From positions 1 to 51,732 of the forward strand of contig NZ_LZQD01000012.1 in NCBI RefSeq assembly GCF_001858025.1: a stretch of DNA of 51,732 bases. Reading direction: 5' to 3'. Position 1 is the stretch's first letter. Each line of letters starts with the position of its first letter. This document shows positions 37,371-45,441 of the stretch, one piece after another. The DNA comes from Trichormus sp. NMC-1 (GTDB lineage: Bacteria > Cyanobacteriota > Cyanobacteriia > Cyanobacteriales > Nostocaceae). The position numbers and the translations under genes were made by a program. Under the pieces are notes generated by a model. That model was not told the DNA's origin. It was given only the letters and a program-made list of their open reading frames with translations, and searched no databases.

Positions 37371-38035
37371 GAGGCTGAAAACATTTTTACTATTTTAACC
37401 TCATTAATCCTTAATAATGCTTCTTCAGAGATAAGTGGAAGAGCAAAAGCTTATGTAATAGTCTTCACGAGAATACCATCCTGTGCTACTTACAACAGTA
37501 TAGACCTGAGTATAGAAATAAGTGTATAAGTAAAACAAACTTACTAATATAAGCAGAAATTATGAAAAAGCCCAAAAGCCTGATTCTGTCGTGGGGCGAA
37601 TGATAAGTTGAAGAAAAATGCCTTCCTCTCTGATGGAAACCATCACGCAAACACAACCTTTCACCCCTGTAGTCAACGAAATCAAGGTTTCTGCTATTGG
37701 TTTTTAATTTTTTTATCAGTAAGCTGTTCAAAAATCGGCAATTTGGCAACCAAGTTTTTACTATTAACGGTTTAATAAAAACATCAACAGGGATAACGGG
37801 ACAGAACTTCAACGATAATTTTCCCACTCCCTCGCCAGTTGCCAATAGAGTGCTATAGCATACCCCCCCTAAAAAGCTAATTATCAACACTCTTTCACCG
37901 CTTCAAATACAACTGGCTAGATTTACATCCATACCAAAATATTTTATTTGCTTAAATATAACTCCTGATAGAGATTATATAAATTTCTGTATTTAATATG
38001 TAATTTTATAACTTAAATAAATCAAGGATAAGGTT
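37371..38035. other. Intergenic region upstream of NTPase-CHAT operon
   Basis: These 665 bases separate two divergent genes. A minus-strand open frame (37486-37890) has low-complexity, Cys/Phe/Leu-rich composition and is not credible as a protein. The operon promoter should lie near 37380-37480. A good ribosome site for the small plus-strand peptide gene is at 38023-38032. Confidence 0.45.
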
Positions 38036-38314
38036 ATGAAAGATTTAAAACCACTCTTAGCGGATATATCACCTGAAGAAGCATCTTTTATTACTGGAGG
38101 TTTGAGTCTTCTTGATTGTATGCAACCTTCTGGGATATTCTTTCGAGTGCCTGGTACTGACAAGAAATATTATTTTGGAGATTACAACGACAATCCCCAA
38201 ACAAATTTTCCTGGTGTTGTTTGGGAATACAGAAAAGGTAAAGAAACCTGCGGCAAAGGCTATGGAGATACTCCAAGGTTTCTAAGGGAATTGGCACATA
38301 AACTCTTTCGATGA
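38036..38314 (+). CDS. Small peptide with double-glycine leader (RiPP/bacteriocin-like)
   Basis: The 92-aa product begins MKDLKPLLADISPEEASFIT followed by Gly-Gly at residues 21-22. This matches a double-glycine leader as cleaved by C39 peptidase-transporters. The following 70 residues hold two cysteines (DCMQPS and ETCGKG) and many aromatic and Gly residues. AAGGATAAGG precedes the ATG. No modification enzyme or transporter is nearby, so it would be an orphan precursor served from elsewhere. It could instead be a secreted signalling peptide. The C-terminus (FLRELAHKLFR) is a charged amphipathic helix. Confidence 0.6.
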   Translation: MKDLKPLLADISPEEASFITGGLSLLDCMQPSGIFFRVPGTDKKYYFGDYNDNPQTNFPGVVWEYRKGKETCGKGYGDTPRFLRELAHKLFR

Positions 38315-38447
38315 GTTTTAATTTTCTAGAGAGATAGAGATAAATGTTTAGTGCGAATACAAGGGGTGCAACCAGGGTATGTGCAAAATGGGGCAATAGT
38401 TGTAGAGGTTACGTTTACAAAACTTTACAACTATTGCCTCTCAAAGC

Positions 38448-39314
38448 TTACCCCAAATACAAACTACTACAATCACTAGGTTTAGCGTGTAAATACCGTG
38501 AAGTAGTAGCAACAGAAGCGTGACCTAAGCTTTGTGAAACCAGGTGAATAGGTGCGCCTCTATCTAATGAGTGTGAAGCGTGTCCGTGACGTAACCAGTG
38601 GGGACTAGGATTGTCAAGTCCAATCCTCTTAGCAGCTTTTTTGACTATCTCCCACACCATAGCACGGGTCAAAAAACCGTTACCCTGTCTACTTTTAAAC
38701 ACTGGCTCGGCTTTACCAGCATCACCCCGTAACTGTTCCAATTCCTTATATAAGTTACTGGGAATAATCACCACACGGGTTTTAGAACCTTTACCATATA
38801 TAGTGGCTTGACCGTTCTCATCACCACGTTCTGATAAATCCCCCCAAGTTAACCCGCTTAACTCAGTAGCACGTAACCCGCAGTAGTACAACATCTTTAA
38901 TATCAGTTTATTCCTGGTATTGTTCTCACTGTGAATCAGGATAGTAATTTCCTGTTCCGTTAGTATCCGTTCTGTTAAAGCGTCTTTAGGTTTAGGAGTT
39001 TTTAGGGGTTTACCAACGTTATACTTAATCAACCCTAACTCATATATAAAGCTAATTAAACTCTTAATAATATGGCTATAAGTTTTTTTAGTATTGTCAT
39101 TAGAACTTAAAGAATCTACCCACTGCTGTAAATCATCTAAGCCAACATTAACCAGTGGCTTATCTATCGCTATTAAAAATTTGTTAGCAATACGCTTATA
39201 ACTGTCCTGAGTAGCTTGACTCTTGCCATGTAGCCACATATTAAGTAATACATCAATAGATTTATTTGCATACTGGTTAATTTCATTTGGTTGTGCAACA
39301 GTTAAAGCGTCCAT
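38448..39314 (-). CDS. Tyrosine recombinase, XerC/D-like
   Basis: The 288-aa protein has both domains. The N-terminal SAM-like core-binding domain runs from about residue 20 to 105 (SQATQDSYKRIANKF and SYSHIIKSLISFI-like helices). The C-terminal catalytic domain has Arg in YYCGLRATELSGL, Lys in IYGKGSKTRVV, HWLRHGHASH (HxxR), His in LGHASVATTSRY, with Tyr as nucleophile. Length is as for XerC/D. It likely resolves plasmid multimers or moves a mobile unit. A perfect 9-bp inverted repeat, TTGACATAA/TTATGTCAA, lies 40 bases upstream and may be its operator or recombination site. Confidence 0.9.
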   Translation of the reverse strand: MDALTVAQPNEINQYANKSIDVLLNMWLHGKSQATQDSYKRIANKFLIAIDKPLVNVGLDDLQQWVDSLSSNDNTKKTYSHIIKSLISFIYELGLIKYNVGKPLKTPKPKDALTERILTEQEITILIHSENNTRNKLILKMLYYCGLRATELSGLTWGDLSERGDENGQATIYGKGSKTRVVIIPSNLYKELEQLRGDAGKAEPVFKSRQGNGFLTRAMVWEIVKKAAKRIGLDNPSPHWLRHGHASHSLDRGAPIHLVSQSLGHASVATTSRYLHAKPSDCSSLYLG

Positions 39315-39731
39315 CTTGCTAGTACCTTTGTTCTATTTCCTAGGAATTTGAGATTGACATAATTGACGTTATGTCAAACTGGCGGATTTTCAGCATAATC
39401 TTTTTCTAGCGTCTTGTCTAGTATTGACAAATTTGATAAATGTCTAATTATGTATATATCCTGTTAAATAGGATTTATATATGTTAGCTATAGAGTAAAT
39501 GTTTTATTAAACTGCTTTAATTTTAGTATATACGCTATGTGTCATGCAACATTGCCGAATAAAAGTATATGATGCTGTATAAAATATATATAATGTTATT
39601 AGTCTTGATACAGCACATTTAATTTTAACAATAGTTACGTAAGTGTAATTTTACATTTCGCTTATGAGCGGCATAAGCAAGCTCAGTCAGGTTTTATCAA
39701 ACATCTACCTACCTACAACGTTTGATCATCG
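39315..39731. other. AT-rich intergenic region
   Basis: No gene is seen in these 417 bases. It is AT-rich, with the inverted repeat at 39354-39377, and lies between genes read on the same strand. Confidence 0.5.
39354..39377. promoter_or_regulatory. Inverted repeat upstream of the recombinase
   Basis: TTGACATAA (39354-39362) and TTATGTCAA (39369-39377) are perfect inverted repeats with a 6-base spacer (TTGACG), beginning 39 bases upstream of the recombinase start. The short spacer is like a Xer core site, and the position also fits an operator. Confidence 0.5.
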
Positions 39732-40022
39732 CTAAAATTTGGAAATATCAAACAACGTCAACTGCCCCACAGAAACATTACCCTTGCCACCTCTATGGTA
39801 ACTAAGGTGACACGCAGTACATAAAGGTATCAAGTTTTCAGGTCTATTATCAGCAGGGTCTCTATTCCAGTGGTGAACCTGTAAATTATATGCCCGTGGT
39901 TTAGTAGTGTGAGGTTTCTCACCAGGACGTAAGCAAACACGACCGCATTTTTGACAACACCAACCGGATTTTTCCTTGATGGTTTTGGCTAGTTCTTTCC
40001 AATGCTTGGGGTAGTCACTCAT
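39732..40022 (-). CDS. HNH endonuclease
   Basis: The 96-aa protein is an HNH nuclease. It has a zinc-binding CQKCG and a second C-x2-C-like pair in CTACH, and the HNH core LQVHHWNRDPADNRPENLIP followed by LSYH. The length is typical of stand-alone cyanobacterial HNH proteins. It lies alone on the minus strand between the recombinase and the helicase, possibly with a nicking role in plasmid biology or as a homing relic. Confidence 0.88.
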   Translation of the reverse strand: MSDYPKHWKELAKTIKEKSGWCCQKCGRVCLRPGEKPHTTKPRAYNLQVHHWNRDPADNRPENLIPLCTACHLSYHRGGKGNVSVGQLTLFDISKF

Positions 40023-40108
40023 GATAACTATTGAAGCCGGACGATAATATTATCTCAGAAAATCATGAATTTTGACAAATAATTATTTTCCACCGCTTCC
40101 ACAGGTTT

Positions 40109-41575
40109 TTGATACTAAAAGGAGTGTGGTTTTGTGGTGAACCAAAACCAACAGCTACCGCTGCATTGAATGGATCAATTAATGGAATTAATGCCGCGAT
40201 TATGCTCCAAACTCTTCCTACTTTTCTGACCACAAATCCTTTTCCATTTCAATTTACCCAACAGCAGCAAAAAGCCTTAGATAAAATGTGGACTTTTGTA
40301 CAACCAACTGTCACGGCTGCTTTATTTCTGTTAGTAGGATATGCCGGCACCGGTAAATCAACAATAGTTTTCCAACTCGTTAAAGTTCTCGTGGCTACAG
40401 GTAAACGAGTTGTCTTGACTGCACCTACGAATAAAGCTGTAGGTGTCCTGCAACGAATGGCGGCAGAAAACGGAGTAACTGGCGTAGAGTTCTTTACAAT
40501 TCACCAATTACTAGGACTAGGAATGGTGACTAGAGGTAAAGAGAAAATACTTGACCAAATAGGACCCTGTTACATCAACTTATTTGATGTTGTCTTTATT
40601 GATGAATGTTCCATGATTGGTAAACAACTGTGGTGCTGGATTGAAAATGTGGCTAATCAATCATCTACCTGGACAAAAATCAAAATTATTCTCATGGGCG
40701 ATCCTGCCCAATTAAATCCAGTTAATGAAGGAAAATCCCCTAGTTTTCAAGTAGCAAATAAAGCAGTATTAACTCAAGTTGTCCGCCAAGGAATTGATAG
40801 TCCGTTGCTGGAGTTTGTCACGGCTTCTCGTTATGCAGTGACTAAAAGTAAACTGCCATTTGCACCATTTTCTAAATATCTACCTGATAAAAGTAACGGT
40901 GCGCTGATGGTTAAACGGCAAACTTTACTGCGCTATGCCTACAAAAAGATATCTCAACAATTTGCTCATAATCCAGATAGTTTCCGCATTTTGTCTTGGA
41001 CGAATGCTCAAGTTGATTTTTATAATCAGCAGATTCGTAGATGTTTATATGGTGGAAATGCCAATAGATTTGTCTCTGGAGAACGATTAATTACTAAAGA
41101 CCCAATCATGGCTCCTGATGGGAAAACTGCCATTCTTTCCACATCTACAGAATTTACTGTTTTAGATGTGTTTGGAGACCGTTATAACAACTATGATACT
41201 TGGAGGTTAAAGGTAGAAACAGATGAGGGAATTGTGCGTCAAATCTACGTTTTACACAAAGATGAAGAGAAACGATTTAAACAAGAAACGCAACGTTTAC
41301 TTAAAAGTGCCAAGCGTAATCCCTTTCTCTGGAAGCAATACTATAAACATTTAGAGCAGTTTGCTAATATCAGAAACTGTTTTGCATTAACTGTTCACAA
41401 TAGTCAAGGTAGCACTTTCTTGGAAGCGGGTATTGATGGTCAAGATTTGAGTAAGCGACTGAATCGAGAACGCGGAGATGATAGTAAAGCAGTCCTAGCT
41501 AAAATTAAGGAGTTTAATCGGTTGTATTATGTGTCTAGTTCACGGGCTAGACAAAGAATTTTGGTAATCCGGTAA
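40109..41575 (+). CDS. RecD/Dda-like superfamily 1B DNA helicase
   Basis: The 488-aa frame contains SF1B helicase motifs: FTQQQQKALDKM (Q-like region), Walker A VGYAGTGKST (GKS at 82-84), VVLTAPTNKAVGVL (Ia), DVVFIDECSMI (II), LMGDPAQLNPV (III), LSWTNAQVDFYN (IV) and LTVHNSQGSTF and YVSSSRARQRILV (V/VI). The residues before about 35 are poor and the listed start is TTG at 40109; ATG at 40202 (MLQTLPTF) is a strong alternative. It unwinds DNA 5' to 3' in the Dda/RecD group. Its place near DnaN, DnaX and HolA suggests plasmid replication or repair. Confidence 0.88.
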   Translation: MILKGVWFCGEPKPTATAALNGSINGINAAIMLQTLPTFLTTNPFPFQFTQQQQKALDKMWTFVQPTVTAALFLLVGYAGTGKSTIVFQLVKVLVATGKRVVLTAPTNKAVGVLQRMAAENGVTGVEFFTIHQLLGLGMVTRGKEKILDQIGPCYINLFDVVFIDECSMIGKQLWCWIENVANQSSTWTKIKIILMGDPAQLNPVNEGKSPSFQVANKAVLTQVVRQGIDSPLLEFVTASRYAVTKSKLPFAPFSKYLPDKSNGALMVKRQTLLRYAYKKISQQFAHNPDSFRILSWTNAQVDFYNQQIRRCLYGGNANRFVSGERLITKDPIMAPDGKTAILSTSTEFTVLDVFGDRYNNYDTWRLKVETDEGIVRQIYVLHKDEEKRFKQETQRLLKSAKRNPFLWKQYYKHLEQFANIRNCFALTVHNSQGSTFLEAGIDGQDLSKRLNRERGDDSKAVLAKIKEFNRLYYVSSSRARQRILVIR

Positions 41576-41711
41576 TCTATAAGCGGCTAATTAGCTCAAC
41601 TTAAATAGAATTTAGATTAAACTCATGTAAACCAATGGTTTTGGATATATCAAAAGGATGTTTGATCTCCAGGGGAACGGTAGAACCGGAAATCCTTGAA
41701 ACTGGATGATA

Positions 41712-41738
41712 ATTGTCTGCATTTTTCAATCAGACAAT
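41712..41738 (+). terminator. Hairpin downstream of the helicase gene
   Basis: ATTGTCTG (41712-41719) pairs with CAGACAAT (41731-41738); an AT-rich tract follows. It lies about 135 bases after the helicase stop. Confidence 0.4.
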
Positions 41739-41746
41739 AAAAATAT

Positions 41747-41836
41747 TATAGCGGTATGCCATCAGGTACAAAAATATCCTCTAAAAGTCTTGTTGCATAA
41801 GCAGCATCAATTTTTCAATGAGCAACTACCGCTATA
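41747..41836. mobile_element. 90-bp inverted-repeat element (MITE-like)
   Basis: TATAGCGGTA (41747-41756) and TACCGCTATA (41827-41836) are perfect 10-bp inverted repeats enclosing 70 bases with no coding capacity. TA at both ends fits an IS630/Tc1-type target. Family inferred only. Confidence 0.4.
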
Positions 41837-42000
41837 TCCATTTTTTTATCATTAGTAAGTGTTTACACTTTTCCTATTTTCAAGGATAAATCAAGGGGTT
41901 CAACAATAAAGGGGTTCAACAATAAAATTGATTCACACATTCACAACTTTTATTTCTGCTACCGCAGTCACCTTTTTAGTAATGACGCAAACAGAGATAA

Positions 42001-43512
42001 ATGATTATGACTCAAACAGCACCAAGACAAAAGATAAAGACTGCAAAGCAGACAAAACAAACAAGTGTTGCTAATCCTGAAATAGACAATGAAGTATCAA
42101 CAAATATCACAAAAATACCTGAAGTTAAAAATAAGAAATCTACATCTGCAAACCCTGATACTCCAACTGAACCCATCGAAAAGAAGCGGAATAAGCAAAA
42201 AAAGTCTAAATCAAAGTTAAACCCTCCAATACCCAGAGAATTAGGCATGGAGGTAATATGTGAACAAGCTAAATTTTACGATGCCCTCTTTTTAGTGAAT
42301 TGTGCTACCCCAGCTAAACCTAGTCATCCTATTCTTGCCAATGTTCTCATAATTGCAGATGTGGAAACACAACAGATACATCTAACTGTCACAGATATAG
42401 CATTAACAATTCAAGCAAGTTTTGCAGCCCAAGTGTTATTAAAGGGTGAAATTACTGTACCAGTGCAAATTTTATTGGAGATAGTTAAGCATTGCCCTAA
42501 TGGTACTATTTCTCTGAATAGTCAAACTCAAATTACTCAAATTACTCAAATTACTCAATCTAGTGATGATGATAAGCAACAAACAAAAATCTGCTCTCTA
42601 TGCTTATCTGATGCTGATGGTAAGTATGAAATTAGAGGCATTAGTGCTGAAGAATTCCCACCTACTAACATAATTGATGCTACTCCTGTGTCTTTAGCAA
42701 CAACAATTTTCAAAGATGGTTTGAAAGGTGTGATTTATGCAGTCAGCACTGATGAAAATAAATATATCTTGACTGGAGTTCATCTCCAACTGGCACAGGA
42801 GAAATTAAAGTTTATTGGTACTGATGGTCATCGAGTTGCTATTACTGAACTTTTCACTCACCGAATTGGCAGAAAACCTCGTCAACAAGTTTCATGTCAA
42901 CAAGTTCAATCTCAACAAGTGCCATCTGCGGAAATTATGCAATTTACTCTGCCTGGTCGTGTGGTGAGAGAAATAGCCCGTAATTTAAATGATAATGTGG
43001 AATCTATTAATCTGCTGTATGATGCCCAAAGTAATCGCTTGGGTTTTGCTTGGCAAGATGTCGTTCTTAGCTGTCAAGTTCTGGAAGGAATTTATCCTGA
43101 TTGTGAGCAGTTATTAACTAAATTCAGCTTTGAGAAAGAAGTAATTTTAGAAAAAGCACCGTTAGTTAAAGCACTGGAACGGTTATCTGTGTTAACAGAT
43201 AAGAAAGAGAAAGGAATTTATTTGCAGTTTGATGGCAGTTTACAGCAGTTACGGTTATCTATTGAACGAGAATTTGGCAAAGGTGATCAGGTGATTGTTG
43301 CTAATTTACCAACAGAAATGATGTTGAATATCCAGTTTAATCTCAAGTATTTGATAGAAGCTGCTAAAGCTATTCCTAGTTCAAGTATCAAAATGCACTT
43401 ACAGCAATCGGATCATCCGGCTATGTTAGTTCCTGATGGAGATAGAGCAAATCTAGAAGTGGAAATGTCCATGCGTCATGTCTTGCTGCCACTTTATATT
43501 CCAAATGGTTAA
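42001..43512 (+). CDS. dnaN: DNA polymerase III sliding clamp (beta subunit)
   Basis: The 503-aa protein has a beta-clamp fold with three repeated domains from about residue 80: GMEVICEQAKFYDALF, then HPILANVLIIAD, then SAEEFPP and IGTDGHRVAITEL, which are typical clamp blocks. It has a Lys/Thr-rich N-terminal extension of about 75 residues and a low-complexity tract (QITQITQITQ) in domain I, both unlike chromosomal DnaN. The chromosomal clamp is about 380 aa, so this is a divergent, probably plasmid-specific clamp. It sits near DnaX and HolA genes, with which it could form a private replisome. It converges with the repeat-rich gene, the stops being 17 bases apart. Confidence 0.88.
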   Translation: MIMTQTAPRQKIKTAKQTKQTSVANPEIDNEVSTNITKIPEVKNKKSTSANPDTPTEPIEKKRNKQKKSKSKLNPPIPRELGMEVICEQAKFYDALFLVNCATPAKPSHPILANVLIIADVETQQIHLTVTDIALTIQASFAAQVLLKGEITVPVQILLEIVKHCPNGTISLNSQTQITQITQITQSSDDDKQQTKICSLCLSDADGKYEIRGISAEEFPPTNIIDATPVSLATTIFKDGLKGVIYAVSTDENKYILTGVHLQLAQEKLKFIGTDGHRVAITELFTHRIGRKPRQQVSCQQVQSQQVPSAEIMQFTLPGRVVREIARNLNDNVESINLLYDAQSNRLGFAWQDVVLSCQVLEGIYPDCEQLLTKFSFEKEVILEKAPLVKALERLSVLTDKKEKGIYLQFDGSLQQLRLSIEREFGKGDQVIVANLPTEMMLNIQFNLKYLIEAAKAIPSSSIKMHLQQSDHPAMLVPDGDRANLEVEMSMRHVLLPLYIPNG

Positions 43513-43529
43513 GGTTAACGGCTGAATGC

Positions 43530-44399
43530 TTACAATTCTACACCCAAGACTTGCAAAATTTCTTTAACGGGTGCTTTTTCTTGCTCTAACTGTTCAACTC
43601 GATGTATTAACCGCTTAGGAATGTACTTGGAAGATTTTACTAAGCGATCGCCTTGAGTCCAAAACTCAAAATGATAATAAGCCTGTGGATAATCCTTGCC
43701 TTTTTTGGTAATTGTGCGCCAGTGGATGTTACCGCTACCTTCTCCTTTATGCCGTCGCATTTTACTAGGGCTGTTATTACTAGGGGAGATACCAGAATTA
43801 CTAGGGCTTAACTGGATATCCCCTAGTAAATTACTAGGGCTGTTATTACTAGGGGAGATATCAGAATTACTAGAGCTTAATGGGATATCCCCTAGTAAAT
43901 TACTAGGGCTGTTATTACTAGGGGAGATACCAGAATTACTAGGGCTTAACTGGATATCCCCTAGTAAATTACTAGGGCTGTTATTACTAGGGGAGATACC
44001 AGAATTACTAGGGCTTAACTGGATATCCCCTAGTAAATTACTAGGGCTGTTATTACTAGGGGAGATATCGGAATTACTAGGGCTTAACTGGATATCCCCT
44101 AGTAAATTGCTAGGGCTTTGATTACTAGGAGTTACAGAAATGCCTAAAAGAAGCAGAATTTCTTGGACTGGAAGTTTAGCAGCCTCAGCTTCTTGAATAT
44201 CCCCCAGTAATTTTTTGGGTATGTATCTAGTCTTTTTTTGACCGTTTTCTTTCCAGTGATAATAAGCCTGTTGGTAATCTTTACCTTTTTTGGTGATGGT
44301 GCGCCAATAAATAAACCCATTGCCATCGCCCTTTCGTCGGCGATTTTTACTAGGGGATATCTCTAACTGTTCCCTATTTTTACTAGGGTTATCTTTCAT
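43530..44399 (-). CDS. Repeat-rich protein with two duplicated WRTITKKGK domains
   Basis: The 289-aa protein has two related basic domains, one at each end. Each carries a WRTITKKGKDYxQAYYH block, a YIPK block and a VxEILxxLG helix. Between them are five 23-residue tandem repeats of SPSNLLGDI-type (residues about 98-213). The WRTITKKGK fold is probably DNA-binding, judged by basic and aromatic residues, but the family is not known to me. Its coding DNA is a five-unit 69-bp repeat that contains the word TTACTAGGG in both orientations. A copy of that word lies four bases upstream of the start codon, so the protein may bind its own gene or a plasmid locus. Converges with dnaN. Confidence 0.7.
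   Translation of the reverse strand: MKDNPSKNREQLEISPSKNRRRKGDGNGFIYWRTITKKGKDYQQAYYHWKENGQKKTRYIPKKLLGDIQEAEAAKLPVQEILLLLGISVTPSNQSPSNLLGDIQLSPSNSDISPSNNSPSNLLGDIQLSPSNSGISPSNNSPSNLLGDIQLSPSNSGISPSNNSPSNLLGDIPLSSSNSDISPSNNSPSNLLGDIQLSPSNSGISPSNNSPSKMRRHKGEGSGNIHWRTITKKGKDYPQAYYHFEFWTQGDRLVKSSKYIPKRLIHRVEQLEQEKAPVKEILQVLGVEL
43762..44106. repeat. Five 69-bp tandem repeats inside a gene
   Basis: The units start at 43762, 43831, 43900, 43969 and 44038, with a degenerate sixth from 44107. Each 69-bp unit carries three direct and one inverted copies of TTACTAGGG, so the array holds about 20 copies. Unit 2 is the most diverged. The length keeps the reading frame (23 codons). Further copies lie near 44347, near 44380 and at 44403-44411. 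Confidence 0.85.
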
Positions 44400-44480
44400 A
44401 TACCCTAGTAAAATGCCATAACCTGTGCATATTCAGGGGTTTGGCGATTCCCCCCGGAACTCTTTTAAAGGTGATCACAA

Positions 44481-44573
44481 GCGATAGCTTCGCTCTATTC
44501 TCTTCGAGACGCTTCGCGAACGAGACGCTCCGCGTAGCTTGCTTCCCCGAAGGGGTACGCCGCAAGCATCGCC
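44481..44573. repeat. Dispersed cyanobacterial palindromic repeat
   Basis: It contains GCGATAGCTTCGCTC, GAGACGCTTCGCGAACGAG and CGCGTAGCTTGCTTC in tandem, related to the copy at 4773-4820. It lies between two minus-strand genes, and an open frame through it is not credible. Confidence 0.75.
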
Positions 44574-44647
44574 TCCAGAACTGTAGGAAGGACAATCGCT
44601 CTAGTTGATAAGCAATGATACAAGTAATAAAATTAACAGGTAAAAAG

Positions 44648-44872
44648 TTAATCATCCTCCTTGACCCTTTGCGCTTCAAACAAATCTTCAATAGTGCAAT
44701 CTAGTGTTTTACATAGTTTGGCTAGTTTCACGAAGGTTTCTATCCCTCCTCGATCTCGCTCCCAGTTACGAACAGTTGAGGGGTCAACACCAACTAAATC
44801 AGCTAGTTGGCGCTGAGTCAGATTTTTTTGTTTTCGCAGTTGAGCGACTTTTGAAATGTAAATTTTTTGCAT
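44648..44872 (-). CDS. XRE-family HTH transcriptional regulator
   Basis: The 74-aa protein is a Cro/CI-type helix-turn-helix. Residues 8-62 hold QLRKQKNLTQRQLADLVGVD (helices 2-3) followed by PSTVRNWERDRGG, then helices 4-5 (FVKLAKLCKTLDCTIEDLF). Length matches a stand-alone XRE repressor. It is upstream of, and on the same strand as, the repeat-rich gene, and a long AT-rich region precedes it, so it may control plasmid maintenance genes. Confidence 0.9.
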   Translation of the reverse strand: MQKIYISKVAQLRKQKNLTQRQLADLVGVDPSTVRNWERDRGGIETFVKLAKLCKTLDCTIEDLFEAQRVKEDD

Positions 44873-45441
44873 GAATTAATTGATGTTATTAGTATAGCAG
44901 GAATTTTTTAACGCTAGATAGTTAACACCACCAAGCAGGATACAAGAAGCAGCCATAAACACCTTACTATCATGTTAGGAGTAAGAAGGACTGTATATTA
45001 AGGCTATAGGGGATAAAGAAAGTTGAAAAGAGAAAACTAAATTAAATTGTCAAATTCTTTGTTAAACTTCTTCATCAGTACAGTTGACTAAGTTTAATAA
45101 GGTTTAAATAATACAGCATATTTGAGGTAAATGAGGAACAAATTTTATTAACAAAGATTTATGGTAAAAGACATTTAATCTGTTTTATGTTAATAGTTAT
45201 CTGTTTCTGATCGTATCAATTTTGTACAAGTTATTTTTACTATTCTGTCAGCTAAAATCTTATGTAAGATTTGAATGTTTGTTGATTTATAACAAAAATA
45301 TGTTAAATTATATTAGTTGACAAAACAACTTTGTAACTTTTTTTTGCTGTACCTCATCAATCTAAAATAATCTATAAATTTTAACTAAAATTTCACCCCC
45401 TTAACAGGGGCAAGAGCGACGAATTAAGATGAATAAATCCT
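44873..45441. other. AT-rich intergenic region, candidate origin or control region
   Basis: These 569 bases separate the divergent XRE gene and dnaX and are strongly AT-rich, with no credible gene. A small pair CTTAC/GTAAG lies near 44965. The AT-richness beside replication genes fits an origin or promoter region. No DnaA-box or iteron array was identified by eye. Confidence 0.35.

Larger units (their letters stand above)
41576..42000. other. Intergenic region with terminator and short repeats
   Basis: No gene is seen. The region contains a terminator-like hairpin (41712-41738), an inverted-repeat element (41747-41836), and a tandem pair of GGGGTTCAACAATAAA near 41894-41925. Confidence 0.45.

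Noticed and set aside
37486-37890. 134-aa open frame on the minus strand
   Set aside because: Cys/Phe/Leu-rich composition, no domain and no convincing start; it looks like chance open sequence in an intergenic region.
43762-44106. Possible CRISPR array
   Set aside because: The repeats are head-to-tail, nearly invariant, without spacers, and keep a reading frame; this is a coding minisatellite.
43696-44121. 141-aa plus-strand frame of LLGLLLLGE repeats
   Set aside because: It is the opposite strand of the 69-bp tandem repeat; the minus-strand protein has two proper flanking domains, this one none.
44389-44691. 100-aa minus-strand frame between the repeat gene and the XRE gene
   Set aside because: It runs through the palindromic GAGACGCTTCGCG repeat and overlaps both neighbouring genes out of frame.
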